A stretch of DNA of 64,000 nt from NCBI RefSeq assembly GCF_003002025.1, contig NZ_PVZB01000015.1, positions 124,001 to 188,000 on the forward strand. The letters run 5' to 3'. The position numbers and the translations under genes were made by a program. Position 1 is the stretch's first letter. Each line of letters begins with the position of its first letter. Source of the DNA: Paraburkholderia sp. BL25I1N1. GTDB lineage: Bacteria; Pseudomonadota; Gammaproteobacteria; Burkholderiales; Burkholderiaceae. Positions 27,353 to 36,759 of this stretch are shown in pieces. The notes under the pieces were generated by a model. That model saw nothing but the letters and a program-made list of their open reading frames with translations, was not told where the DNA came from and made no database searches.

Positions 27353-28684
27353 CTAGTTCAGCGCTTCCATGCGCAGCTTCGTGACTTGCGAGACAACGGT
27401 CTTCAGCGCTTCGATCGTTTTGATCGCGGCGTTGACGTTCTTCTCAACCGTTTCGTGCGTAATCAGGATGATGTCGGTTTCGCCCTTGCCGTTCGCGTCG
27501 ACCTGCTCCGATTCCTTCTGCAGCAGCGCGTCGATCGAAATGCCGGTGTCGGCCAGAATGCGCGTGATGTCGGCCAGCACGCCGGTTACGTCCGCCACTC
27601 GCAAACGCAGGTAGTAGCCGCTCGTGACTTCGTCGATCGGCAGGATCGGGGTGCTCGACAGGCTGTCCGGCTGGAACGCCAGATGCGGCACGCGATGCTC
27701 CGGGTCGGCCGTGTGCAGACGCGTCACGTCGACCAGATCGGCCACCACGGCGGAAGCGGTGGGCTCGGCGCCCGCGCCCTTGCCGTAGTAAAGCGTGGTG
27801 CCGACCGCGTCGCCGTGTACGACGACCGCGTTCATCGCGCCTTCCACGTTCGCCAGCAGGCGCTTTTCCGGAATCAGCGTGGGATGCACGCGCAATTCGA
27901 TGCCTTTGTCTGTACGGCGCGTGATGCCGAGCAGTTTGATACGGTAGCCGAGTTCCTCGGCGTATTTGATGTCGATCGCCGCCAGCTTGCTGATGCCTTC
28001 GACGTAAGCCTTGTCGAACTGCACCGGCACGCCGAACGCGATCGCGCTCATGATGGTCGCCTTGTGCGCGGCGTCCACGCCTTCGATGTCGAAGGTCGGA
28101 TCGGCTTCGGCGTAACCCAGTTCTTGTGCGGCTTTCAGCGCGGTTGCGAAATCGAGCCCACGGTCGCGCATTTCCGAAAGGATGTAGTTCGTGGTGCCGT
28201 TGATGATGCCCGCGATGTACTGGATGCGATTGGCCGTCAGCCCTTCGCGCAGCGCCTTGATGATCGGAATGCCGCCCGCCACCGCCGCCTCGAACGACAC
28301 CATCACGCCGTTGGCGCGCGCCGCTTCAAAGATCTCCGTGCCGTGCACCGCGAGCAGCGCCTTGTTGGCGGTGACCACGTGCTTGCGGTTCTTGATCGCG
28401 CGCAGAACGAGCTCGCGCGCCACGCCTGTGCCACCGATCATTTCGGCCACGATATCGATCGACGGGTCGTCGACCACCGCGTTGAAGTCATCGGTCAGCG
28501 CCACGGTGCTGGCTTCGCTGCCGAGCGCCGCGGTCGCCTTGGCGGGATTGCGCACGGCAATGCGCGCAATCTCGATGCCGCGGCCCGCGCGGCGTTTGAT
28601 TTCTTCCTGATTGCGGCGCAGTACCGTGAAGGTGCCGCTGCCTACCGTGCCGAAGCCCAGCAGTCCAACTTTGATCGGTTCCAT
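27353..28684 (-). CDS. hom: Homoserine dehydrogenase
   Basis: This enzyme reduces aspartate semialdehyde to homoserine, the branch point to threonine and methionine. The 443-residue monofunctional form has the NAD(P) fold GFGTVG at 10-15, the catalytic region with INGTTNYILSEM and AQELGYAEADPTFD, and a C-terminal ACT domain (from about residue 355, YLRLRVADVTGVLADITRIL) that usually mediates feedback inhibition by threonine. No aspartokinase domain is fused. It lies 98 bp after alaA and 8 bp before thrC on the same strand. Confidence 0.97.
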   Translation of the reverse strand: MEPIKVGLLGFGTVGSGTFTVLRRNQEEIKRRAGRGIEIARIAVRNPAKATAALGSEASTVALTDDFNAVVDDPSIDIVAEMIGGTGVARELVLRAIKNRKHVVTANKALLAVHGTEIFEAARANGVMVSFEAAVAGGIPIIKALREGLTANRIQYIAGIINGTTNYILSEMRDRGLDFATALKAAQELGYAEADPTFDIEGVDAAHKATIMSAIAFGVPVQFDKAYVEGISKLAAIDIKYAEELGYRIKLLGITRRTDKGIELRVHPTLIPEKRLLANVEGAMNAVVVHGDAVGTTLYYGKGAGAEPTASAVVADLVDVTRLHTADPEHRVPHLAFQPDSLSSTPILPIDEVTSGYYLRLRVADVTGVLADITRILADTGISIDALLQKESEQVDANGKGETDIILITHETVEKNVNAAIKTIEALKTVVSQVTKLRMEALN

Positions 28685-28782
28685 GCAGCGTGTGTTTTCG
28701 AGTAGATGATTAAAAGGGAAACGGGTGGCGCCCGGCGGACGGCGCGACGCGGTGGGAGCCGCGTCGTATGCTCTATTGTGCG

Positions 28783-30024
28783 CTAGGCAGAGTGACGCTT
28801 GCGGTAACCGTCGAGGAAGCGCGCAATGCGGTTGATCGAATCCGCGAGATCGTCCACGTTCGGCAGGAACACGACGCGGAAGTGATCCGGCGTCGGCCAG
28901 TTGAAGCCGGTGCCCTGCACGAGCAGCACGCGCTCTTCCAGCAGAAGGTCGAGGATGAATTGCTGATCGTCCTGGATCGGATAAATCTTCGGGTCCAGAC
29001 GCGGGAACATGTACAGCGCCGCCTCGGGCTTCACGCAGCTCACGCCGGGGATGGCCGTCAACATGTCATACGCGAGTTCACGCTGTTTGTACAGGCGCCC
29101 GCTCGGCACGATCAGGTCGTTGATGCTCTGATAGCCGCCGAGCGCGGTCTGGATCGCGTACTGGCCGGGCACGTTCGGGCACAGGCGCATGGACGCCAGA
29201 ATGCCGAGCCCTTCGAAGTAGTCTTTGGCGTGACGGCGATTCTCGCCGGCGGTCAGGCCGGAGATGAACATCCAGCCGGCGCGGTAGCCGCACGAACGGT
29301 AGCTTTTCGACAAGCTGTTGAAGGTGACCGTGAGCACGTCTTCGGAGAGCGCCGCCATCGACGTGTGCTTCTTGCCGTCGTAGACGATCTTGTCGTAGAC
29401 CTCATCGGCGAAGATCACGAGGCCGTGCTGGCGCGCAATTTCGATCAGGCCGAGCAGCAGTTCGTCCGAATACAGCGCGCCGGTCGGGTTGTTCGGGTTG
29501 ATGACCACGAGCGCGCGCGTGTTCGGCGTGATTTTCGCGCGAATGTCGTCGAGGTCGGGCATCCAGCTATTCGACTCGTCGCAGATATAGTGCACCGGCG
29601 TGCCGCCCGACAGGCTCACGCCGGCGGTCCACAGCGGGTAATCGGGAGCGGGCAGCAGCACTTCGTCGCCGTCGTTCAGCAGACCTTGCAGCGCCATCAC
29701 GATCAGCTCGGAGGCGCCGTTGCCGATGTAGATGTCGTCCAGTTCGACGCCGTGCACGCCCTTTTGCTGCGTGTAATGCATGATCGCCTTGCGCGCGGCG
29801 AACACACCCTTGGAATCGGAGTAACCCGACGAGCCCGGCAGGTTCAGGATCATGTCCTGAATGATTTCGTCCGGCGCGTCGAAGCCGAACGGCGCGAGAT
29901 TGCCGATGTTCAGCTTGATGATACGGTGGCCCTCTTCTTCGAGCCGCTTCGCGTGTTCGAGGACGGGCCCGCGAATGTCGTAGCAGACATTCAACAACTT
30001 GTTGGATTTGAGAATCGGTTTCAC
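28783..30024 (-). CDS. alaA: AlaA-like pyridoxal-phosphate aminotransferase
   Basis: The protein is very like E. coli AlaA, the main glutamate-pyruvate aminotransferase making alanine: LNVCYDIRGPVLEHAKRLEE, APDYPLWTAGVSLSGG, INPNNPTGALYS, FNSLSKSYRSCGYRAGW (PLP lysine in SLSKS) and the C-terminal LLVQGTGFNWP and DHFRVV. I chose the GTG at 30022-30024, giving MKPILKSNKLLNVCYD and 413 residues, close to the 405 of E. coli; an upstream GTG at 30082-30084 would add 20 residues of no known homology. It heads the minus-strand run alaA-hom-thrC. Confidence 0.88.
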   Translation of the reverse strand: MKPILKSNKLLNVCYDIRGPVLEHAKRLEEEGHRIIKLNIGNLAPFGFDAPDEIIQDMILNLPGSSGYSDSKGVFAARKAIMHYTQQKGVHGVELDDIYIGNGASELIVMALQGLLNDGDEVLLPAPDYPLWTAGVSLSGGTPVHYICDESNSWMPDLDDIRAKITPNTRALVVINPNNPTGALYSDELLLGLIEIARQHGLVIFADEVYDKIVYDGKKHTSMAALSEDVLTVTFNSLSKSYRSCGYRAGWMFISGLTAGENRRHAKDYFEGLGILASMRLCPNVPGQYAIQTALGGYQSINDLIVPSGRLYKQRELAYDMLTAIPGVSCVKPEAALYMFPRLDPKIYPIQDDQQFILDLLLEERVLLVQGTGFNWPTPDHFRVVFLPNVDDLADSINRIARFLDGYRKRHSA

Positions 30025-30438
30025 GGCGGGCACTTCATCCTGGTTGATGGCGGGGGCGAACAGGCGTGCGTTCCTCAGGCGCACCGGCGCTCAATGGCAC
30101 CGGAGCGGCGGCGAGAAGAACCACACAGACAATTGCAGACGAAAGCGGCCGAAAGCGGGCAAAACCAGGCGGGTAGCCGGTGGGCCGCACCCGTGGACTC
30201 CGCGCGGCTTGTGGCGGCACATGAGCGAGGGGCGCCGCAAGGCGGCTAAAAAGTTATAATTTAGCGGATTTTGGCCGACTTCCGCAATGCACCAACCGCA
30301 ACGGCAAGCCTTTTCGGCCGCTTCTGTCCCGCTAGTACCCCATGCGCGTGTCCCACTCGCGTCGAATCGCCCTGCCCCCGCTGCATCGGTCAGGCCGGCC
30401 ACACGCATGATGTCTCACGACGACTTCGGAAAACCAAT
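30025..30438. other. Divergent intergenic region with a TATAAT element
   Basis: About 410 bp between alaA (minus) and the Mth938-like gene (plus). TATAAT at 30255-30260 is a perfect plus-strand -10; the segment 17 bp upstream (30232-30237) is GC-rich and not a good -35. No RNA gene or operator was recognised. The frame open from 30271 reads into the next gene but its first part has no family sequence. Confidence 0.5.
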
Positions 30439-30813
30439 TTGAAACTACATCAGGATTCGAGCGGCGCCCTCAATACCGTGACCGGCTACGGCGCCGACTA
30501 TGTCGAAATCAATCTGGTGCGCCACTCGAGCAGCATTCTCGTGCTGCCGGACGCGCCGGTCATTGCTTGGCCCGTCTCCTCTTTCGAGCAGCTGAGCGCA
30601 GAGCACTTCGCCATGCTGGTCGACTCCGCGCCCGAAGTGGTCGTGTTCGGAAGCGGCGAACGGTTGCGCTTTCCGCATCCGCGCCTGACCGCCGCGCTCA
30701 CGGCGAAGCGCATCGGCGTGGAGACGATGGACTTCAAAGCCGCCTGCCGCACCTACAACATTCTGATGGCCGAGGGCCGCAAGGTCGCGGCCGCGCTGCT
30801 GATCGAGGCCTAG
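30439..30813 (+). CDS. Mth938-like DUF498 domain protein
   Basis: The 124-residue protein belongs to the Mth938/DUF498 family, related to human NDUFAF3. It has YGADYVEINLVRHSSSILVL, the core VVVFGSGERLRFPHPRL and the C-terminal IGVETMDFKAACRTYNILMA segment. The start is probably the TTG at 30439, which gives MKLHQDSSG as in related proteins; there is no ATG near it. No catalytic residues are known for the family. It sits alone 400 bp before arnT on the same strand. Confidence 0.82.
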   Translation: MKLHQDSSGALNTVTGYGADYVEINLVRHSSSILVLPDAPVIAWPVSSFEQLSAEHFAMLVDSAPEVVVFGSGERLRFPHPRLTAALTAKRIGVETMDFKAACRTYNILMAEGRKVAAALLIEA

Positions 30814-31220
30814 AGCCAAGGCGGCGCCGGTCTCGTGCGCGTGGTTTGCGATGCGAGTACGAGGCCGCTGCGCGTCCGTATCGGAAGCATCGGCGCCGCC
30901 GGCGCCGAACTGCGCGCCCTGGCCGAGTCACGGCCGATCACGTACACTGCGCGCCATTGATTGCTGGAACGGCAGCCTTGGCACGCCTGCGCGAGCCGAG
31001 AAGGATCTGTCGAAGGAAGGTGCCGCAGCGCCGCCGTCGAACTGACGGCGCGTGGCAAGGCAACCAGAACGCGGCGCGGCCAGTCTCATGCTCGCGCGCC
31101 CCGGGAGTGGCCGTCTGGCAAAGCGCCGGCCGCTCCGCTAACAGCCGCGCCCGACCGGTCGCCATTTCCAAACAACACCGCTTCGCCGCCTGCGCGGCGT
31201 CGCCACAAAGGTTGAAATCC
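30814..31220. other. Intergenic region before arnT, nothing recognised
   Basis: About 400 GC-rich bases. Several frames are open across it by base composition alone, including one joining arnT, but none gives recognisable protein. I see no clear promoter, terminator or RNA structure. Confidence 0.45.
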
Positions 31221-32972
31221 ATGAACGATACGCCGACGAGGCTACCGCTCAACCGCACTACGATTCTGCTGCTGGTGCTGGCCCTTGCCGTGATCTGGTT
31301 CGTGCCGCTCGGCTGGCGCCATCTCCTGCCTAGCGACGAAGGCCGCTACGCCGAAATGGCGCGCGAGATGTTCGTCACCGGCGACTGGATCACGCCGCGC
31401 TACAACGGCTACAAGTATTTCGAGAAACCGCCGCTGCAGACCTGGGCGAACGCGCTCACGTTCGCGTGGTTCGGCGTCGGCGAATGGCAGGCGCGGCTCT
31501 ATACGGCGCTGACGGGCTTTGCCGGCGTGCTGCTGGTCGGCTTTACCGGCGCGCGCGTGTTCAACGCGGCGACTGGCGTGTTCGCGGCGATCGTGCTGGC
31601 CACGTCGCCGTACTGGAACCTGATGGGCCATTTCAACACGCTCGACATGGGCCTGTCGTTCTGGATGGAGCTGACGCTGTGCGCGCTGCTGCTCGCGCAG
31701 CGCCCCAACCTGCCGACCGGCAGCGTGCGCGGCTGGATGTGGGTGTGCTGGGGTTCGATGGCGCTGGCCGTGCTGTCCAAAGGCCTTGTCGGCGTGATCC
31801 TGCCGGGCGCGGTACTCGTGCTGTACACGGTGATCGCGCGCGACTGGGCCGTGTGGAAGCGCCTGCATCTGATCGGCGGCCTGATCGTGTTCTTCGCGAT
31901 CGTCACGCCGTGGTTCGTGCTGGTGCAACAGCGCAATCCGGAATTCCTGAACTTCTTCTTCATCGTTCAGCAGTTCAAGCGCTATCTGACGCCTGAGCAG
32001 AACCGTCCGGGGCCGTTCTACTACTTCGTGCCGGTGCTGATCGTGGGCTTTCTGCCGTGGCTTTCGGTGACGCTGCAAAGCGTGCGCCACGCGTGGCGTC
32101 TGCCGCGCCAGCCGAACGGCTTCGCGCCGGTCACGCTGATGCTGACGTGGACCGTCTTCATCTTCCTGTTCTTCAGCGCGTCGCACTCGAAGCTGCTGTC
32201 CTACACGCTGCCGATCGCGCCGCCGATCGCGCTCCTGATCGGCATGTATCTGCCGCTCGTCACGCGCGAGCAGTTGCGCCGCCACCTCGCCGGCTATGCA
32301 CTTTTTCTCGTAGTCGCCGCATTCGCCGCCTTGTTCATGGCGCGCTTCGGCAGCGCCCGCAATCCGGCCGAGCTGTACGCCGAGTACCGCACGTGGGTGC
32401 TGGCGGCGCTGGCCGTCGCCTTCGTGATGACGCTGGCCGCGTTGTGGCTGAACCGCCGCGGCCGGGCCGGCAGCCTCGGCGCCGTCGCCACCTTCGGCGC
32501 GGCGTGGCTGCTGCTCGGCACCATTGCCGGTACGGGTCACGACGTGTTCGGCCGCCTGAGCTCCGGCGCGCCGCTCGCGCCGGCCATCAAGACCGAGATC
32601 GCGAAACTGCCGGCGGATACGCCGTTCTACTCTGTGGGCGTACTCGACCACACCATGCCGTTCTATGTCGACCACACCATGATCATGGTCGAGCACCCTG
32701 ACGAACTCGCGTTCGGCGTGTCCGTCGAGCCGCAGAAATGGATTCCCTCCATCGATGCCTGGGTCGAGCGCTGGAAGGCCGACCGCTATGCGCTTGCCCT
32801 GATACCGCCGGGCACCTACGACCGTCTCCTCAAGGAAGGCCTGCCGATGCGGGTGATCGCCCGCGACTCGCGCCGCGTGGTGGTGGAAAAGCCGACGGCC
32901 ACGCCCACGGCGGCCGGCGCGGCCGCCGCCGAAGCGCCTGCGCCGACGCCGGTAGAAAAAGCACAACAATGA
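31221..32972 (+). CDS. arnT: Lipid A 4-amino-4-deoxy-L-arabinose transferase ArnT
   Basis: ArnT moves L-Ara4N from undecaprenyl phosphate to lipid A on the periplasmic side of the inner membrane, lowering surface charge and giving resistance to polymyxin and cationic peptides. The 583-residue protein has the first periplasmic loop WRHLLPSDEGRYAEMAREMF with its acidic pair, the YKYFEKPPLQTW segment, many membrane helices and a soluble C-terminal part. The ATG at 31221 fits the family N-terminus. Unlike the enterobacterial order, arnT comes first here, followed at once by the arnE-like gene and the rest of the pathway on the same strand. Confidence 0.9.
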   Translation: MNDTPTRLPLNRTTILLLVLALAVIWFVPLGWRHLLPSDEGRYAEMAREMFVTGDWITPRYNGYKYFEKPPLQTWANALTFAWFGVGEWQARLYTALTGFAGVLLVGFTGARVFNAATGVFAAIVLATSPYWNLMGHFNTLDMGLSFWMELTLCALLLAQRPNLPTGSVRGWMWVCWGSMALAVLSKGLVGVILPGAVLVLYTVIARDWAVWKRLHLIGGLIVFFAIVTPWFVLVQQRNPEFLNFFFIVQQFKRYLTPEQNRPGPFYYFVPVLIVGFLPWLSVTLQSVRHAWRLPRQPNGFAPVTLMLTWTVFIFLFFSASHSKLLSYTLPIAPPIALLIGMYLPLVTREQLRRHLAGYALFLVVAAFAALFMARFGSARNPAELYAEYRTWVLAALAVAFVMTLAALWLNRRGRAGSLGAVATFGAAWLLLGTIAGTGHDVFGRLSSGAPLAPAIKTEIAKLPADTPFYSVGVLDHTMPFYVDHTMIMVEHPDELAFGVSVEPQKWIPSIDAWVERWKADRYALALIPPGTYDRLLKEGLPMRVIARDSRRVVVEKPTATPTAAGAAAAEAPAPTPVEKAQQ

Positions 32973-32997
32973 CCCCATATCAGGATCTAACCGTTCG

Positions 32998-33369
32998 ATG
33001 AACCCGATTTCCCTCTTTTGCATTCTTGCAGGCGTCACGTTGAACGCCGGTGCGCAGTTGCTGCTCAAAGCCGGTACGAATGCCGTTGGACACTTCGAAT
33101 TCACCCGTGCGAACATCCTGCCCATCGCCTTTCGCCTGGCAACCCAGCCGCCGATCATCGGCGGCCTGGCCTGTTATGTGATCAGCGTGGCAGTGTGGGT
33201 CATCGGGCTGTCGCGGGTGGACGTGTCGATCGCCTATCCGATGCTGTCTCTCGGCTACATCGTCAACGCGTTCGCGGCGTGGTACCTGTTCGGCGAAGTG
33301 CTGTCAGTACAGAAGCTGATCGGCATCGGCATCATCCTGGTCGGCGTGGTGGTGCTGGCGCGCAGCTAG
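32998..33369 (+). CDS. ArnE/ArnF-like small DMT flippase subunit
   Basis: The 123-residue protein has four membrane helices of the EmrE/DMT type (MNPISLFCILAGVTLNAGAQ, VISVAVWVIGLSRVDVSIAY, LGYIVNAFAAWYLFG). In E. coli the ArnE-ArnF pair is thought to flip undecaprenyl phosphate-Ara4N across the inner membrane. Only one such gene is present between arnT and arnB, so it may work as a homodimer or with a partner encoded elsewhere. It begins 25 bp after arnT. Assignment to ArnE versus ArnF is not possible from length alone. Confidence 0.82.
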   Translation: MNPISLFCILAGVTLNAGAQLLLKAGTNAVGHFEFTRANILPIAFRLATQPPIIGGLACYVISVAVWVIGLSRVDVSIAYPMLSLGYIVNAFAAWYLFGEVLSVQKLIGIGIILVGVVVLARS

Positions 33370-33457
33370 GCGCCACTGTCCAAGGCAAGGTGTGCCCGAC
33401 ACAATTTATTACTGTTTATCGCCGGCGCCGGCTGGGAAGATCCAGACGGCAAAAGAT

Positions 33458-33497
33458 TCCGTAAGCGGACAGCCCGGCCGTCTAAGGAATCCGTAAG
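33458..33497. repeat. TCCGTAAG direct repeat upstream of arnB
   Basis: TCCGTAAG occurs at 33458-33465 and again at 33490-33497, 32 bp apart (about three DNA turns), in the 247-bp gap before arnB. A TTGACC follows at 33500. This could be a response-regulator site for an internal arn promoter, but two copies of an 8-mer may be chance. Confidence 0.4.
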
Positions 33498-33616
33498 GTT
33501 GACCACGGTATGCTGCGCGGTTGCGCCCTTTTTGCCGCGACCCCGGGTTTTGCGCGTAGTGTGTGGTGTCCTGCGCGCCCTGCGGGTTGCGCCTCTTTCA
33601 ATCGAGCGAAGCATTC

Positions 33617-34768
33617 ATGACCCAGTCAACAGTCCCGTTTTTGCCCTTTGTCAAACCCGAGATCGATGAGGAAACGATTCAGGGCGTCGCCGACGTGCTG
33701 CGCTCCGGCTGGATCACCACCGGTCCGCAGAACCAGAAGTTCGAAGCGGCGCTTTCCGAGTTCTGCGGGGGACGTCCGGTGCGCACGTTCAATTCCGGCA
33801 CGGCAACCCTGGAAATCGGCCTGCGTATCGCCGGCGTGGGCGAAGGCGACGAAGTCATCACCACACCGGCCTCGTGGGTGTCGACCAGCAACGTGATCTA
33901 TGAAGTCGGCGCGACGCCGGTGTTCGCCGACATCGACCCGGTCACGCGCAACATCGACCTCGACCTGCTGGAAAAAGCCGTCACACCGCGCACCAAGGCG
34001 CTGATTCCGGTGTACCTGTCGGGCCTACCGGTCGACATGGACCGTCTTTACGCAATCGCCCGCGCGCACAAACTGCGCGTGATCGAAGACGCCGCGCAAG
34101 CGTTCGGCTCGACATGGAACGGCGAGCGCATCGGCAAGCTGGGCGACATGGTTTCGTTCAGCTTTCACGCGAACAAGAACCTCACCTCGATCGAGGGCGG
34201 CGCGCTGGTGCTGAACAACGAGGAAGAAGCGATCCTCGCCCAGAAGTACCGGCTGCAAGGCATCACACGCACCGGCTTCGACGGCATGGACTGCGACGTG
34301 CTGGGCGGCAAGTACAACCTGACGGACGTCGCCGCGCGCGTCGGCCTCGGCCAGCTGCCGCATCTGGAGCGCTTCCTCGCGCAGCGTAGGAAGCTCGTGC
34401 GCGCGTATTTCGCGGGTCTGGAAGGCGGCGCGGCGCTCAAACTGGGAGTCGGCCTGCCATTTGCTGACTATAAAAACAGCAACTGGCACATGTTCCAGAT
34501 CACGCTGCCGCTCGACAGACTGTCGATCGACCGCGCCGGTTTCATGGGTCAATTGAAGGAACGCGGCATCGGTTCGGGCGTGCACTACCCGGCGATCCAC
34601 CTGTTCTCGCTGTATCGCGCGCGCGGCTTCAAGGAAGGCATGTTCCCGCATGCGGAGAAGTTCGGCGCGACCAACGTCACGCTACCGCTCTTCACGTTGA
34701 TGAACGAAGGCGACGTGGAGCGCGTGTGCCGCGCGGTCAATGAAATTTGCGAACAATACGGAAAATAA
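33617..34768 (+). CDS. arnB: UDP-4-amino-4-deoxy-L-arabinose aminotransferase ArnB
   Basis: ArnB uses glutamate and PLP to aminate the UDP-4-keto-pentose made by the ArnA decarboxylase. The 383-residue protein of the DegT/DnrJ/EryC1 family has the PLP lysine K187 in FHANKNLTSIEGG (K188 in Salmonella ArnB), GTATLEIGLRIAGVGEGDEV, and VIEDAAQAFGS. Its start at 33617 gives MTQSTVPFLPFVKPEIDEET; the frame is open 18 codons further up without family sequence. It is separated from the arnE-like gene by 247 bp but lies only 6 bp before arnC. Confidence 0.95.
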   Translation: MTQSTVPFLPFVKPEIDEETIQGVADVLRSGWITTGPQNQKFEAALSEFCGGRPVRTFNSGTATLEIGLRIAGVGEGDEVITTPASWVSTSNVIYEVGATPVFADIDPVTRNIDLDLLEKAVTPRTKALIPVYLSGLPVDMDRLYAIARAHKLRVIEDAAQAFGSTWNGERIGKLGDMVSFSFHANKNLTSIEGGALVLNNEEEAILAQKYRLQGITRTGFDGMDCDVLGGKYNLTDVAARVGLGQLPHLERFLAQRRKLVRAYFAGLEGGAALKLGVGLPFADYKNSNWHMFQITLPLDRLSIDRAGFMGQLKERGIGSGVHYPAIHLFSLYRARGFKEGMFPHAEKFGATNVTLPLFTLMNEGDVERVCRAVNEICEQYGK

Positions 34769-34774
34769 GCGGAA

Positions 34775-35827
34775 ATGATTTATTCGGAACATCGCGCTGC
34801 AGCGTCGGATACGCCGGAAGTGTCGGTCATCATCCCGGTGTACAACGAGGAAGCCGGTCTGGCCGCGCTGTTCGCGCGCCTGTATCCGGCGCTCGACGCG
34901 CTCGGCGCCGGTTATGAAGTGATCTTCATCAACGACGGCAGCCGCGACAAATCCGCCGCCCTGCTCGCCGAACAGTTCCGCGCGCGTCCCGACACGACCC
35001 GCGTGATCCTGCTGAACGGCAACTACGGCCAGCATATGGCGATTCTGGCGGGCTTCGAGCAATCGCGCGGCGAGATCGTCATCACGCTCGACGCCGACCT
35101 GCAGAATCCGCCGGAAGAAATCGCCAAGCTGGTCAACAAGATGCGCGAAGGCTACGACTACGTCGGCACGATTCGCCTGCAGCGCCAGGACAGCCTGTGG
35201 CGCCGCAAGGCCTCGCGCGTGATGAACCGGCTGCGTGAGCGCATCACCCGCATCAAGATGACCGACCAGGGCTGCATGCTGCGCGCGTACAGCCGGCACA
35301 TTGTCGACACGATCAATCGCTGCGGCGAAATCAACACGTTCATTCCGGCGCTCGCATACACCTTCGCGCAGAATCCAGTCGAAATCGAGGTCGCGCACGA
35401 AGAGCGTTTTGCCGGCGAATCCAAGTACTCGCTGTACTCGCTGATCCGCCTGAACTTCGACCTCGTGACCGGCTTTTCGGTCGTGCCGCTGCAATGGCTG
35501 TCGTTCATCGGCGTGATCCTGTCGCTCGGCTCCGCGGCGCTGTTCGTGCTGCTGCTGATTCGGCGCTTCATTATCGGCGCGGAAGTGCAAGGTGTGTTCA
35601 CGCTGTTCGCTATCACCTTCTTCCTGCTCGGCGTGATCATCTTCGCGCTCGGCCTGCTCGGCGAATATATCGGCCGGATCTATCAGCAGGTGCGCGCGCG
35701 TCCGCGCTATCTCGTGCAGACCATTCTCGAACAGCGCGACGGCACGACCGTGACCGAAGCGCCGCGCCAGACCGTCGTGCAGGCGGTGCAGGCCGCGCCG
35801 CTTCTCGATCAGGGCCCGACTCCATGA
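34775..35827 (+). CDS. arnC: Undecaprenyl-phosphate Ara4FN transferase ArnC
   Basis: ArnC joins the formylated amino sugar from UDP to undecaprenyl phosphate on the cytoplasmic face. The 350-residue GT2 protein has VSVIIPVYNEEAGLAALFAR, the nucleotide-binding VIFINDGSRD, the metal-binding TLDADLQNP, and two C-terminal membrane helices (about residues 235-300) that anchor it. The last 40 residues are variable. Its stop overlaps the ATG of the next gene (ATGA at 35824-35827), so translation is coupled. Confidence 0.94.
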   Translation: MIYSEHRAAASDTPEVSVIIPVYNEEAGLAALFARLYPALDALGAGYEVIFINDGSRDKSAALLAEQFRARPDTTRVILLNGNYGQHMAILAGFEQSRGEIVITLDADLQNPPEEIAKLVNKMREGYDYVGTIRLQRQDSLWRRKASRVMNRLRERITRIKMTDQGCMLRAYSRHIVDTINRCGEINTFIPALAYTFAQNPVEIEVAHEERFAGESKYSLYSLIRLNFDLVTGFSVVPLQWLSFIGVILSLGSAALFVLLLIRRFIIGAEVQGVFTLFAITFFLLGVIIFALGLLGEYIGRIYQQVRARPRYLVQTILEQRDGTTVTEAPRQTVVQAVQAAPLLDQGPTP

Positions 35828-36759
35828 AGCCACGCGCCGTCGTATTCGCCTATCACAACGTCGGCGTGCGCTGTCTGCAGGTGCTGCTCGCGCGCGGCGT
35901 GGACGTGGCGCTCGTCGTCACGCACGAAGACAGCCCCAGCGAAAACATCTGGTTTGGCAGCGTCGCCTCGGTCGCGGCCGAGCACGGCATTCCGGTCGTC
36001 ACGCCGAACGATCCGAAGAGTGCCGAGCTGCGCGCCGCGGTGAGCGCCGCGCGCCCGGACTTCATCTTCTCGTTCTACTACCGCCACATGCTGCCCGTGG
36101 ACGTGCTGGCGCTCGCCGCACGGGGCGCTTACAACATGCACGGCTCACTGCTGCCGAAATATCGCGGCCGCGTGCCGACCAATTGGGCGGTGATTCACGG
36201 CGAAACGGAGACCGGCGCGACGCTGCACGAAATGGCCGCCAAGCCGGACGCGGGCGCGATCCTGGCGCAAACGCCGGTGCCGATCCTGCCCGACGACACC
36301 GCCGCGCAGGTGTTCGACAAGGTCACCGTGGCCGCCGAACAAACGCTGTGGCGCGTGCTGCCGTCCCTGCTGGCGGGCGAGGCGCCGCGTCTGCCGAACG
36401 ACCTCGCGCACGGCAGCTACTACGGCGGCCGCAAGCCGGAAGACGGCCGCATCGACTGGACGCAAACGGCGCAGCAGGTCTACAACCTGATCCGCGCGGT
36501 CGCGCCGCCTTACCCGGGCGCTTTCACGGACCTCGGCGGGCGGCGTTTCATCGTCGCGCGCGCGCGCCTCGCCGCGCCCGGCGCGCTTCGCTCGGATTTG
36601 CCCCCGGGCCTGCACGTAAGCGATAATGCCGTTTTCGCGATATGCGGCGACGGCCGCGCGATCGCCATCCACGAATTGCGGCACCAGCACGACGGCAGCG
36701 AGTCTGTCGTCACTCCGGCCGAATTTGCCCAGCTCATCCAAACTCCCCGTCATCAATGA
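35824..36759 (+). CDS. ArnA formyltransferase half (separate gene)
   Basis: In E. coli ArnA is one protein with an N-terminal formyltransferase and a C-terminal decarboxylase. Here the formyltransferase is its own 311-residue protein. It keeps the catalytic triad: N104 and H106 in YNMHGSLLPKYRGR and D142 in KPDAGA, two positions on from E. coli N102, H104 and D140. It transfers a formyl group from N10-formyltetrahydrofolate to UDP-Ara4N. It overlaps arnC by 4 bp upstream and the decarboxylase gene by 4 bp downstream, so all three are coupled. Confidence 0.93.
   Translation: MKPRAVVFAYHNVGVRCLQVLLARGVDVALVVTHEDSPSENIWFGSVASVAAEHGIPVVTPNDPKSAELRAAVSAARPDFIFSFYYRHMLPVDVLALAARGAYNMHGSLLPKYRGRVPTNWAVIHGETETGATLHEMAAKPDAGAILAQTPVPILPDDTAAQVFDKVTVAAEQTLWRVLPSLLAGEAPRLPNDLAHGSYYGGRKPEDGRIDWTQTAQQVYNLIRAVAPPYPGAFTDLGGRRFIVARARLAAPGALRSDLPPGLHVSDNAVFAICGDGRAIAIHELRHQHDGSESVVTPAEFAQLIQTPRHQ

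Noticed and set aside
30567..31220. Upstream extension of the arnT frame by 218 codons
   Set aside because: It crosses the Mth938-like gene in another frame and has no ArnT-like sequence; the ATG at 31221 fits the family.
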